A stretch of 64,000 nucleotides of DNA from Paludibacteraceae bacterium (lineage in GTDB: Bacteria; Bacteroidota; Bacteroidia; Bacteroidales; Paludibacteraceae): assembly GCA_017503075.1 (NCBI GenBank), contig JAFVTU010000017.1, positions 112,909-176,908 on the forward strand, in the 5' to 3' direction. The translations under genes were made by a program, and so were the position numbers. Below the pieces are notes generated by a model, which ran no database searches, was not told the origin of the DNA, and saw nothing but the letters and a program-made list of their open reading frames with translations. This document shows positions 16,520-24,906 of this stretch, piece by piece; the first letter of the stretch is position 1; each line of letters starts with the position of its first letter.

Positions 16520-17689
16520 ATGAAGTACCTAATCTCTGGTGGCGGAACAGGAGGACATATCTTCCCCGCCGTAAGTATTGCAAACGCATTGCGCGAAGCT
16601 GACCCTAATTGCGAAATACTATTTGTGGGAGCACTCGGACGTATGGAAATGGAGCGCGTACCACAAGCAGGATATAAGATTATCGGTCTGCCTGTCAAGG
16701 GGTTTGACCGTAGTCGCCCATGGAAGAATATCCGCGTAGTGATTGACCTAGTACGCTCAATGAAACAAGCATGTAAGATTGTGCGCGATTTCCGTCCAGA
16801 TGTGGGAATAGGCGTGGGTGGCTACGCTAGTGGTGCAGCCATGAAAGTGGCAGCGAAAATGGGAGTACCCATCCTATTGCAAGAGCAAAATGGCTTTGCA
16901 GGAGTGACCAACAAACTGCTGAAAGATGATGCCAAGAAGATTTGCGTAGCATACGAGGGGATGGAGCGTTTCTTCCCAAAAGATAAAATCATCCTCACAG
17001 GTAACCCTGTGCGCCAGAACTTGACTTCAGGCACAAAAGAGGAGGCAATCAAATACTTCAATGAGGAGTTTGGCGTGAACTTCACCACACAGAAGAAGAC
17101 GCTACTCATCATAGGCGGAAGTCTAGGTGCGCGCACCATCAACCAAAGCATCATTGCGCACCTCAACGAACTGATAGAAAGCGGGATACAGGTGATATGG
17201 CAAACGGGTAAAAACTACTTTGCGGACTGCAAAGCAGCACTTACCAATAGCGCACTCGCGCGTCCAATAGGCGGAACGCCGTCCAATAGCCCAATAGGGG
17301 CGTCCGATGATTGCCAGTCACCTGCAATCATCTGCACGGATTTTGTCAGCCAGATGCCACTAGCATATGCGCTGGCAGACTTAGTGATTTCGCGTGCAGG
17401 AGCTTCATCAATATCCGAACTCTGTCTGTTGGGCAAGCCATCTATCTTGGTGCCATCGCCTAATGTAGCCGAAGATCATCAAACTCACAACGCCATGGCA
17501 TTGGTCAAGAAAGATGCAGCGGTTTTGGTAAAAGATGCAGATGCCAAAGATACACTGATAACCAGTGCATTATCACTTATTCAGAACGATAAACAACTAC
17601 AAGCATTGCACAAGAATATTCTCACTTTGGCACTACCTGACTCTGCAAGATTAATAGCAGATGAAGTGATGAAGTTGGCATCAAAATAA
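16520..17689 (+). CDS. murG: Lipid II synthase MurG
   Basis: 389 residues, GT28 family. N-terminal SGGGTGGHIFPAVS, GVGGYASGAAMKVA, QEQNGFAGVTNKLL, TGNPVRQNL, the second Rossmann domain LLIIGGSLGARTIN, and SRAGASSISELCLLGKPSILVPSPNVAEDHQT-type donor site. It adds GlcNAc to lipid I at the inner membrane. Residues about 242-268 (ALARPIGGTPSNSPIGASDD) are extra compared with Bacteroides MurG as I recall it and are encoded by the repeat at 17259-17315. It is the last dcw gene here; the next gene is convergent murI, 8 nt away. Confidence 0.94.
   Translation: MKYLISGGGTGGHIFPAVSIANALREADPNCEILFVGALGRMEMERVPQAGYKIIGLPVKGFDRSRPWKNIRVVIDLVRSMKQACKIVRDFRPDVGIGVGGYASGAAMKVAAKMGVPILLQEQNGFAGVTNKLLKDDAKKICVAYEGMERFFPKDKIILTGNPVRQNLTSGTKEEAIKYFNEEFGVNFTTQKKTLLIIGGSLGARTINQSIIAHLNELIESGIQVIWQTGKNYFADCKAALTNSALARPIGGTPSNSPIGASDDCQSPAIICTDFVSQMPLAYALADLVISRAGASSISELCLLGKPSILVPSPNVAEDHQTHNAMALVKKDAAVLVKDADAKDTLITSALSLIQNDKQLQALHKNILTLALPDSARLIADEVMKLASK
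17259..17315. repeat. Hairpin-type repeat inside murG
   Basis: Direct words CGTCCAATAG, CGTCCAATAG, CGTCCGATGA separated by small hairpins GCG-GAA-CGC and CCC-AATA-GGGG. The reverse complement resembles 8443-8500 in rsmH. In frame, encoding a Pro/Ser/Gly loop. Confidence 0.7.
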
Positions 17690-17697
17690 ACTAGGAA

Positions 17698-18525
17698 TTA
17701 TAGTTCGATATGTTGTGCTCGTATAGGTTCGGCAAGGAAAAGTGAAGCAGACTCTTCAAATTTCTTTGCCGATTCTGTAGTGAGATACAAGCATCCTCCT
17801 GACCTGCTGGGTGAAGATGCAGAAATGCGTGCAACGATTTCTGGATGGCGTTGCAGGTAATCAACCAAACTATTTGCAACGATTTCACCTTGCGAGATAA
17901 TAGAAATGCGACGGTTAGTACTTGCTATAAAAGTTTCAATCTTTGATTGTAATAGTGGATAGTGTGTACATCCTAGAATGAGTGTGTCAATAAGAGAATC
18001 GCGCGAGAGTAGGTCTGTCAAGTATTTTTCTACGAAGTAGTTAGCTCCGTCGCCAAGATGTTCGCCCGACTCAATCAGCGGCACCCACATGGGGCATGCT
18101 TGCTGAGTAATCGTGAGGGTGGGGTCTTGCTTCAGCAGCTCGATGACATAGCTCTCGGATGCTACTGTGCCCGGGGTGGCAAGTACGCCGATATGTTTGG
18201 TACGCGTGCGTTGTGGCACAACCTCCACCGTGGGGCGGATGACACCTAACACACGCAGTTCGTCGGGGTTGATATTGCGCTGCTGAATAGTACGTAACGC
18301 TTTGGCACTAGCGGTGTTACAAGCGAGAATGATCAGATTGCATCCCTGCTGATGCAGGTAATTAACCGCCTGAAGGGTATATTCGTAAATGACATCAAAT
18401 GAGCGTGTTCCGTATGGCGCACGAGCATTGTCGCCCAAGTAGAGATAATCGTACTGGGGAAGATGCTGGCGAATGTGATTAAGGATGGTCAATCCGCCAT
18501 AACCACTGTCGAAAATACCGATCAT
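17698..18525 (-). CDS. murI: Glutamate racemase
   Basis: 275 residues. FDSGYGGLTIL contains the first catalytic-site Asp/Ser; LACNTASAKALR carries catalytic C1 and LGCTHYPLL carries catalytic C2. It interconverts L- and D-glutamate and so supplies D-Glu for MurD. It converges on murG with 8 nt between stops, and is divergent from dnaN, with which it shares a compact promoter region. The heptad repeat 18532-18560 lies in its 5' leader. Confidence 0.95.
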   Translation of the reverse strand: MIGIFDSGYGGLTILNHIRQHLPQYDYLYLGDNARAPYGTRSFDVIYEYTLQAVNYLHQQGCNLIILACNTASAKALRTIQQRNINPDELRVLGVIRPTVEVVPQRTRTKHIGVLATPGTVASESYVIELLKQDPTLTITQQACPMWVPLIESGEHLGDGANYFVEKYLTDLLSRDSLIDTLILGCTHYPLLQSKIETFIASTNRRISIISQGEIVANSLVDYLQRHPEIVARISASSPSRSGGCLYLTTESAKKFEESASLFLAEPIRAQHIEL

Positions 18526-18531
18526 TTTTTT

Positions 18532-18560
18532 GTTTAGTGTTTAGAGTTTAGTGTTTAGAG
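18532..18560. repeat. Heptad repeat in murI leader (copy of 40102-40130)
   Basis: G followed by TTTAGTG, TTTAGAG, TTTAGTG, TTTAGAG. All 29 bases are identical to 40102-40130, 21.5 kb away. Confidence 0.9.
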
Positions 18561-18576
18561 GCATGGAATTTGGGTG

Positions 18577-18608
18577 CAAAGGTACAAAAAATAAATAAAA
18601 TGCACAAA
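18577..18608 (-). promoter_or_regulatory. murI promoter
   Basis: Minus strand TTTG (18605-18608), 20-nt spacer, TACCTTTG (18577-18584). Its -33 box is three bases from that of dnaN. Confidence 0.8.
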
Positions 18609-18611
18609 TAA

Positions 18612-18643
18612 TTTGCATAATTCACATATTTTTTGTATCTTTG
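18612..18643 (+). promoter_or_regulatory. dnaN promoter
   Basis: TTTG (18612-18615), 20-nt spacer, TATCTTTG (18636-18643). Back to back with the murI promoter. Confidence 0.8.
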
Positions 18644-18707
18644 CGGGCTGAAAGGAGTGTTTGCGTAAACTCCGACAGAGTATAGAACTAAATAAATTAA
18701 TACCGAT

Positions 18708-19826
18708 ATGAAATTTAATGTATCAAGTAAGGAATTGTTTGCACAATTGCAAGCAGCCAGCCGTGTGATTGCGGCAAAGAATAGTTTACAAATTTTGGAG
18801 TGCGTTTTGTTCGACTTGAAAGGCGATCAATTGACCTTAACTGCTTCAGATGGCGAGACCACTCTGCGTACTTCCATGCAAGTAGAAGCTGCTCAAGGCG
18901 AGGGAAAAGTGGCTGTGGCTGCTAAGATTTTGTTGGAAACTTTGAAAGAATTCTCTGAGCAACCTCTGACATTCCACATTGATGATCAAAACTTTGGTTT
19001 GAATATCACAAGTGCCAATGGTACGTATAGTTTTGTAGGTGCTAACGGCAACGAGTATCCAGAGATGCCAGTAGAGAAGGGCGAAAATACTTTTGAGATT
19101 GCTGCTGATGTGCTCTTGGATGCAGTGAATAAGACAATCTTCTGCACAGCTGATGACGAGTTGCGTCCTGTGATGAATGGTATCTATTTCGACTTAAACG
19201 AGGAGAAGATTACGCTCGTGGCTACCGATGCTCATCGTTTGGTTCGTTACACCAACGATAGCGTGAAGGGTGCGCAAGCAGTAAGTTTCATCTTGCCTAA
19301 GAAACCAGCTCAATTGCTTCGTCAGGTGTTGAAGGGCAGTGATAATGTGTCTGTTAACTTTGGTGCAAAGAATGCTACCTTTACTTTTGGTCAAACAGTG
19401 ATTGTATGCCGCCAAATCGAGGGACGTTTCCCTAACTACAATGCGGTTATTCCTCAAAACAATACCAACAAAGTGATTGTAGATCGTCAAACAATTGTGA
19501 ACGCCTGCAAGCGTGTAGCCGTATTTGCTAACACAGGTACTAGCTTGATTAAGTTGGCTTTGAGCGAGAACCAAATCAAGATCTCGGCACAAGACATTGA
19601 CTTCTCTACTTCAGCAGAAGAAACCATCGCATGCGACTATACAGGTATGCCTATGGCTATTGGCTTCAAAGCACCATTCTTGATAGAGATTCTGTCTTCT
19701 ATCACTTCTCAAGACGTTGTCTTGGCATTGGCCGATCCTGCTCGCGCAGGTCTGATCTTGCCATCTGAGAATGATGAGAATCAAGATTTGTTAATACTAT
19801 TGATGCCAATGCTCTTGAACGACTAA
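18708..19826 (+). CDS. dnaN: DNA polymerase III beta subunit (sliding clamp)
   Basis: 372 residues, the normal length, with three clamp domains starting MKFNVSSKELFAQLQAASRVIAAKN. Clear family motifs are LVATDAHRLVRY, EGRFPNY and the C-terminal LILPSENDENQDLLILLMPML. It forms the ring that tethers polymerase to DNA. It stands apart from dnaA here; its divergent neighbour is murI. The downstream exonuclease starts 114 nt later. Confidence 0.97.
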   Translation: MKFNVSSKELFAQLQAASRVIAAKNSLQILECVLFDLKGDQLTLTASDGETTLRTSMQVEAAQGEGKVAVAAKILLETLKEFSEQPLTFHIDDQNFGLNITSANGTYSFVGANGNEYPEMPVEKGENTFEIAADVLLDAVNKTIFCTADDELRPVMNGIYFDLNEEKITLVATDAHRLVRYTNDSVKGAQAVSFILPKKPAQLLRQVLKGSDNVSVNFGAKNATFTFGQTVIVCRQIEGRFPNYNAVIPQNNTNKVIVDRQTIVNACKRVAVFANTGTSLIKLALSENQIKISAQDIDFSTSAEETIACDYTGMPMAIGFKAPFLIEILSSITSQDVVLALADPARAGLILPSENDENQDLLILLMPMLLND

Positions 19827-19940
19827 TTTTGTGTTTCTTTTGGCATCTTGCTGGTTGTTATTCGGTCACAATGTCCGCATTGCTCCCTCGGTTCGCCCAG
19901 CAATCTGCTCAAAACAAACTACAAAATGTGTGATTAAACT

Positions 19941-20732
19941 ATGAAGTTGAAACTTACTCGCCCGTTGGTTTTCTTTGATTTGGAGACTACGGGTTTGAAT
20001 ATAGCTCAAGACAGGATTGTAGAGCTGAGTTACTACAAGGTCTTCCCTAACGGCTGTGCCGAGGGGAAGACTTTCCGCGTAAAACCAACGCAGATGATGT
20101 TGGGGCAAGAGATCCAGATGCATATCTCGGATGAGGCAACCGCAGTACATGGGATTCACGACGAGGACTTGGTAGATTGCCCAACCTTCAAGGAGATTGC
20201 ACCAGAACTGGTTAAAGTGCTGGAAGGTAGCGACTTAGCGGGTTATAATTCCAACCATTTTGATGTGCCATTATTGGCGGAGGAATTGCTGCGTGTAGGG
20301 CAAAATATCGATTTAAAGCGTATGCGAATGGTAGATGTATTTACCATTTTCCAACGCCAAGAACCTCGCAATTTGGTAGCAGCATATAAGTTCTATTGCG
20401 GAAAAGACCTGACGGATGCACACTCTGCGGATGCCGACACGATGGCAACCTACGAGGTGCTGAAAGCACAATTAGAGCGTTATGAATTACCCGACACAGT
20501 AGAGGAACTATCCGACTATACAACTGGTAATGTGCGCTTTGCAGATTTTGCAGGACGCATTGCGTATGATGCTGAGGGAAAAGAGATTTTTAACTTTGGC
20601 AAATACAAAGGTCAGCGCGTAGCGGATGTTTTTCGTCGCGATCCTGGCTACCACGGCTGGATTCAGCAGGGCGATTTCCCACAATATACCAAAGCGGTAT
20701 TCATGCGAGTGTACTTGAGTCTTCGTGGCTAA
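19941..20732 (+). CDS. DEDDh 3'-5' exonuclease (DNA Pol III epsilon / ExoX-like)
   Basis: 263 residues. Exo I motif FFDLETTGL (D and E ligands, about 13-15), Exo II in GYNSNHFDVPLL, Exo III DAHSADADT with the histidine of the DEDDh class. The C-terminal 65 residues (FADFAGRIAYDAEGKEIFNFGKYKG..) form an ExoX-like extra domain. It may proofread or repair DNA; the clustering with dnaN, rnz and radA suggests a DNA/RNA maintenance unit. The stop overlaps the start of rnz. Confidence 0.87.
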   Translation: MKLKLTRPLVFFDLETTGLNIAQDRIVELSYYKVFPNGCAEGKTFRVKPTQMMLGQEIQMHISDEATAVHGIHDEDLVDCPTFKEIAPELVKVLEGSDLAGYNSNHFDVPLLAEELLRVGQNIDLKRMRMVDVFTIFQRQEPRNLVAAYKFYCGKDLTDAHSADADTMATYEVLKAQLERYELPDTVEELSDYTTGNVRFADFAGRIAYDAEGKEIFNFGKYKGQRVADVFRRDPGYHGWIQQGDFPQYTKAVFMRVYLSLRG

Positions 20733-21546
20733 ACCTTTAAAACTTTTAAAACCCTTAAAACTTTTGAACAACGAAGTAACTATACTAGGTTGTGGCAGCG
20801 CAATGCCCACATTCCAGAACTCGCCTACAGGGCAGATTGTGGAACTATGCGATAAGTCATTTCTTGTTGACTGCGGAGAAGGAACTCAACTGAGAATGAG
20901 GCAGTTGTGTATTAAAACTGCGCGGCTATACACCGTGCTGATTTCGCATTTGCATGGTGATCATTGTTTTGGATTGATAGGGTTGATATCCACGTTGGGA
21001 ATGATGGGACGTACGCAGCCCTTGCATATCTATGCACATGCCGACTTGGAGAAACTGCTTCGCCCGTTGCTGGATTATCATTGCCAAGACCTACCGTATG
21101 AGGTGGAGTTTCATGCCATCAATCCGCGTAAGAAAGAGGTGATATTTGAGGACCGCACGCTGACGATTGAGACTATCCCACTGAAACATAAAGTACCAAC
21201 GTGTGGTTTTCTCTTTACAGAACATCATCGCGACAAAGAGCCTCGCAAACGGTATGCGTATTGTTCGGATACGGCATATCGTGAGCAGATTGTGGAGCAG
21301 ATTGCGGGAGTAGAGGTGCTATTTCATGAGGCTACGTACACCGAAAAAGATGCAGATAAGTGCAAGAAGCATACGCACTCTACAGCCAAGCAAGCTGCAC
21401 AAATTGCTAAGTTAGCAGGTGCAGGGAAATTGGTAATAGGGCATTTCAGTGCTCGTGAAGATGACCACCAAGTGTTCTTAAATGAGGCACGCGAAGTGTT
21501 CGAAAACACAGTTTTGGCAGTAGAAAAAGAGACGATAGAGTTATAA
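20725..21546 (+). CDS. rnz: Ribonuclease Z (tRNA 3'-processing)
   Basis: 273 residues counted from GTG at 20725. Metallo-beta-lactamase core: ILGCGSAMPTF, HLHGDHCFGL (HxHxDH), YCSDTAYRE and GHFSAR, all RNase Z zinc ligands. It cuts tRNA precursors at the 3' end, useful here because the tRNAs lack encoded CCA. The first 14 residues (AKPLKLLKPLKLLN) are encoded by the dispersed repeat at 20730-20761, so either the protein really begins with a repeat-derived leader or it starts at TTG 20764. The GTG start overlaps the exonuclease gene by 8 nt; the end overlaps radA by 1 nt. Confidence 0.9.
   Translation: MAKPLKLLKPLKLLNNEVTILGCGSAMPTFQNSPTGQIVELCDKSFLVDCGEGTQLRMRQLCIKTARLYTVLISHLHGDHCFGLIGLISTLGMMGRTQPLHIYAHADLEKLLRPLLDYHCQDLPYEVEFHAINPRKKEVIFEDRTLTIETIPLKHKVPTCGFLFTEHHRDKEPRKRYAYCSDTAYREQIVEQIAGVEVLFHEATYTEKDADKCKKHTHSTAKQAAQIAKLAGAGKLVIGHFSAREDDHQVFLNEAREVFENTVLAVEKETIEL
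20730..20761 (+). repeat. Dispersed repeat, copy 1 (TAAACCTTTAAAAC-type)
   Basis: 32 bp identical at all positions to 35151-35182 in the gapA leader; built of roughly 10-bp units (AACTTTTAAA, ACCCTTAAAA). Here it is within the first codons of rnz. Confidence 0.9.
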
Positions 21547-22904
21547 TGGCAAAGAATACGACGAAATATGTGTGTTCGAATTGTGGTGCTCAATCGCCAC
21601 AAATGATTGGTCGTTGTCCAGTCTGCGGTGAGTGGGGAACATACGAGGAAGAGGTGAGTACCACTATCTCTACCAAAAAGGGCGGAACTTCGCTTCGTCG
21701 TGGCGCGCAGGCGCAACGCCTACGCGAGGTAGAGGCTCAAGAGGAGATGCGGATTGATATGCAGTCTTCGGAGTTGAATCGTGTCTTGGGCGGCGGATTG
21801 GTACCTGGCAGTTTGGTGCTATTGGGTGGTGAACCAGGTATAGGAAAATCTACATTAGCACTGCAAGTACTGATGAAAATGGGGCACCGCAAAACACTTT
21901 ATGCAAGTGGCGAAGAGAGTGCTAAGCAATTGAAACTCAGAGCTGAACGATTGGCAGGTGATGCTGAGAATCTTTATATTTTGGCGGAGACATCGCTAGA
22001 GCGCATATTGGATAGCGTAACCGAGATTCAACCCGAGATAGTAGTGGTGGATAGTATTCAAACGATAGGTACAGAATCCATTGAGGCAAGTATAGGTAGT
22101 TTGAGCCAAGTGAAAGAATGTGCTGCGAGGATATTGCAGTATGCCAAAGAGAAGAACGTGCCTTTTATCATCGTGGGGCACATCAACAAGGAGGGTTCGT
22201 TGGCAGGTCCAAAAGTATTGGAGCATATAGTTGATACGGTGTTGCAATTCGAAGGGGATCAGCATTATGTCTATCGCATCTTGCGGGCACAAAAGAATCG
22301 CTTTGGTAGCACTAGCGAGTTGGGCATTTTCGAGATGCAACAAGATGGCTTGCGCGAGGTATTGAACCCAAGTGAGTTGCTCTTGTCGGGTAACCGCGAT
22401 GGGTTGTCGGGAGTGGCTATTGCTGCTGCGGTAGAAGGTGTACGCCCGTTGTTGATTGAAGTTCAGGCACTTGTGGCAAGTGCTGCATATGGTACACCTC
22501 AACGAAGCAGCATGGGTTTTGACGGCAGGCGACTGAATATGCTTTTGGCTGTGTTGGAGAAGAGGGTAGGCTTTAAACTATTGCAAAAAGATGTGTTTGT
22601 CAATATCGCAGGCGGACTACGAGTTAATGACCCAGCTATTGATTTACCTGTTTTGGCTGCTGTGCTTTCTTCGAATATGGATATTGCATTGGATGAAAAA
22701 ATATGCATGACAGGCGAGGTGGGTTTAGCAGGCGAAATACGCCCAGTTAATCGCATAGACCAACGTATTCGTGAAGCGGAGAAGCTTGGTTTTGAGCAGA
22801 TTATCATCCCTGCAGGGCAAAAGTTTAATAGGCGAGGGCTAAAAATCAGCGTACAGGAGGTGAGTCGAGTGACGGATGCATTCCGAAGATTGTTGAAGCA
22901 ATAA
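21546..22904 (+). CDS. radA: DNA repair protein RadA
   Basis: 452 residues. N-terminal C4 zinc finger (CSNCGAQSPQMIGRCPVC), RecA-like core with Walker A GGEPGIGKST and Walker B VVVDSIQT, the RadA-specific KNRFGS motif and a C-terminal Lon-protease-like domain. RadA promotes branch migration during recombination. The start codon overlaps the rnz stop (TAATG). A terminator follows at 22915-22938. Confidence 0.96.
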   Translation: MAKNTTKYVCSNCGAQSPQMIGRCPVCGEWGTYEEEVSTTISTKKGGTSLRRGAQAQRLREVEAQEEMRIDMQSSELNRVLGGGLVPGSLVLLGGEPGIGKSTLALQVLMKMGHRKTLYASGEESAKQLKLRAERLAGDAENLYILAETSLERILDSVTEIQPEIVVVDSIQTIGTESIEASIGSLSQVKECAARILQYAKEKNVPFIIVGHINKEGSLAGPKVLEHIVDTVLQFEGDQHYVYRILRAQKNRFGSTSELGIFEMQQDGLREVLNPSELLLSGNRDGLSGVAIAAAVEGVRPLLIEVQALVASAAYGTPQRSSMGFDGRRLNMLLAVLEKRVGFKLLQKDVFVNIAGGLRVNDPAIDLPVLAAVLSSNMDIALDEKICMTGEVGLAGEIRPVNRIDQRIREAEKLGFEQIIIPAGQKFNRRGLKISVQEVSRVTDAFRRLLKQ

Positions 22905-22914
22905 TGCGATATGC

Positions 22915-22938
22915 ATAAGCGTACTTAGGTGCGCTTAT
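22915..22938 (+). terminator. Terminator after radA
   Basis: ATAAGCGTAC-TTAG-GTGCGCTTAT (10 bp, one T.G pair) followed by a T run. Confidence 0.85.
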
Positions 22939-23067
22939 TTTTTTTGCCTATGGCTAATTATATGCAAAGTTCTTATATGTGTAACTATGTGGGAATCAAT
23001 AACTAATACTAAGTGGTGATGAGTTGAATGTATGTATTGTGTGATATATGGTAGATGAATTTTGTTA

Positions 23068-23134
23068 AGCTATTCTGTGGATAGATAAGAAGTCATTCTG
23101 CTAACGGATAATAGTCATTCTATTGATAAATAGT
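23068..23134 (+). repeat. Three 22-23-bp direct repeats, possible operator
   Basis: AGCTATTCT (23068), AGTCATTCT (23091) and AGTCATTCT (23113), each followed by a similar T/A-rich tail containing GATAA or AATAG. The period of 22-23 bp is two DNA turns, ending 20 bp before the promoter box. Confidence 0.4.
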
Positions 23135-23152
23135 ATAAAAATGCAATTAAAA

Positions 23153-23184
23153 TTTGCGTATATGAAAAAAAAACAGTAACTTTG
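23153..23184 (+). promoter_or_regulatory. Promoter of the PorG-uppS-bamA-skp operon
   Basis: TTTG (23153-23156), 20-nt spacer, TAACTTTG (23177-23184). Confidence 0.8.
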
Positions 23185-23224
23185 CGCCGATTTTGTGCAA
23201 ATTAATGTCTTAAACTAAAAGATT

Positions 23225-24160
23225 ATGAGTAAAACTAAAGTTTTAACGATGTTATTGATGCTGGTCATGGCACCAATGGCTATGTGTGCAGCTTCCGCAG
23301 AACATCTTGACCGTCTTGAATTTGGCCCTGCGGTAGGTGTGGGATTTTATGTGGGTAATTATCATCCAGTTGCTGAATCTAACCTGTTGCGTATTCCATT
23401 ATATGATGTTGCGGCACTCAATACGTATGAGCATGCGCATATGGACTGGCCTGGTATTGAGACTTTTGGCTTTAGCGTAGGTTATCGTTTTAATATGCGT
23501 TGGCACTTGTTGGCTAAGACAACTCGCCAGCGTGTCGCTTTTGCTGAATATGATGAAGGTACTCGTGGATTGTATTACAATGCGATGTGGCATGTTGATG
23601 TGTTGGCAGAATACAATATTTTGAACTATGGTAATAAGATGCAACCAGAGAGTGGAATGTATAATGTGGTACCTTATGTTGGCTTTGGTATAGGTTGCAC
23701 TATGTATAATCAGAATGCGACACTCCGTGCTGTAAATGGTGGAGATGTTAATGAGCAAAAAATCAACACATGGCAGCCTCAAGTGGGAAAAATGTATAAA
23801 GGAAAGGATACGCAGGGGAAAGTTGTAACGGATAGCAATCCTATAGGTGTAGGATTGTATATCCCTGTGGCGTTTGGTGTGAAGTGGCGTATTAACGACA
23901 ATGTTCAGCTGAAAGGCTCTTTCCAATATCAATTATACTTCTCAAATAATAGTAAAGGTGGTTTGAATAGTAATATTGAGGGTGCAACTGCGGCAGATTA
24001 TTATGATAGAGCTGGTAGTTCTGCCATTAATATACAAAATCGCCCAACATTTGAGCAGTTGAGCAAACATATCGTTGGCTATAATCACGATTGTTTGTTC
24101 TCAATAACTGCGATATTTAACTTGGAGAAATGGCGCGAAGAGCGTTGGGCAGACTTCTAA
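23225..24160 (+). CDS. PorG-like (DUF6089-type) outer-membrane beta-barrel, first paralog
   Basis: 311 residues; signal peptide 1-22 (MLVMAPMAMCAASA). The mature part is a beta-barrel with alternating aromatic strands (GVGFYVGNY.., NAMWHVDVLAEYNI, VVPYVGFGIGC) and ends with a Phe (WADF). Its place directly before uppS-bamA-skp and the pattern around MWHVDV..EYN fit PorG, a type IX secretion barrel contacting the periplasmic PorK/N ring in Porphyromonas. The next gene is a second, shorter paralog that aligns around MWHVDV. This copy is longer and has an insertion (about 165-205). The assignment rests on context and barrel pattern more than on strong motifs. Confidence 0.68.
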   Translation: MSKTKVLTMLLMLVMAPMAMCAASAEHLDRLEFGPAVGVGFYVGNYHPVAESNLLRIPLYDVAALNTYEHAHMDWPGIETFGFSVGYRFNMRWHLLAKTTRQRVAFAEYDEGTRGLYYNAMWHVDVLAEYNILNYGNKMQPESGMYNVVPYVGFGIGCTMYNQNATLRAVNGGDVNEQKINTWQPQVGKMYKGKDTQGKVVTDSNPIGVGLYIPVAFGVKWRINDNVQLKGSFQYQLYFSNNSKGGLNSNIEGATAADYYDRAGSSAINIQNRPTFEQLSKHIVGYNHDCLFSITAIFNLEKWREERWADF

Positions 24161-24174
24161 TTTAGAGTATTTGC

Positions 24175-24906
24175 GTGTTGCAAAAAAGCCACTATTATAT
24201 AGGGTATTTGTTCGCGTTTGCGTGGATTGTGTCGTTACCCGTGAGTGTGTATGCCAAAGATGATAGTCAACATCAATTTTATTTGATGGATGTAGGTGTG
24301 CAGGGAGGTGCTGCCTACTATGTAGGGGAGTTGGCACCTCATGTGTTTATGTCCACGAGTGAGACTTATGGTGCGCAAGCACGTTTAAAAATAAATCCTC
24401 GTTGGGCTGTACAACTGAAAGGGCAGCATCAGCGTGTGGTGAATACTTTGGAAGCAGGCAATGAGTGGGGAGTAAGTGCAGGTAAATATCAAAATCTGAT
24501 GTGGCATGTTGATGTGATGGGTGAGTATAATTTCTTTTTGCTTGGTTTGAATGAGTACGATATTCATATGAGACCATTGACGCCGTATATGGCTTTGGGT
24601 GTTGGTATGACAGTGATGGGTACTTCGTCTTCTTCGATTGCTGGTGTTGCGGTCTATTTACCTGTGGCTATTGGCTTAAAGTGGAAGTTTGCGGAGAGGT
24701 GGCAGTTGCAAGTGGCGTGGCAACATAATGTGTATGTTGATAAGAATGGTGATGCTTTGGAGGGGAATAGCGCGTTTGATAATACATACCAAATGAATGG
24801 TACAAATATCATGAATAATGATATAACTTCCACATTGACAGTGGGTTTGATGTTTGAATTCGGGCGTGAAAATAAGCCATGTGTAATGTGTACTTATGAT
24901 ATGTGA
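24175..24906 (+). CDS. PorG-like (DUF6089-type) outer-membrane beta-barrel, second paralog
   Basis: 243 residues from GTG at 24175. Signal peptide about 1-27 ([19 protein letters not shown]). The barrel region has [44 protein letters not shown] and [12 protein letters not shown], paralleling the upstream gene. It ends in a short Cys motif ([10 protein letters not shown]). This copy fits the usual PorG position immediately before uppS best and may be the true PorG. Its stop overlaps the uppS start (GTGA). Confidence 0.72.
   Translation: MLQKSHYYIGYLFAFAWIVSLPVSVYAKDDSQHQFYLMDVGVQGGAAYYVGELAPHVFMSTSETYGAQARLKINPRWAVQLKGQHQRVVNTLEAGNEWGVSAGKYQNLMWHVDVMGEYNFFLLGLNEYDIHMRPLTPYMALGVGMTVMGTSSSSIAGVAVYLPVAIGLKWKFAERWQLQVAWQHNVYVDKNGDALEGNSAFDNTYQMNGTNIMNNDITSTLTVGLMFEFGRENKPCVMCTYDM

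Larger units (their letters stand above)
22905..23224 (+). promoter_or_regulatory. Intergenic region before the PorG-bamA operon
   Basis: 320 bp, AT-rich. It holds the radA terminator, three imperfect direct repeats at 23068-23134 and the promoter at 23153-23184. I see no gene in it. Confidence 0.6.
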
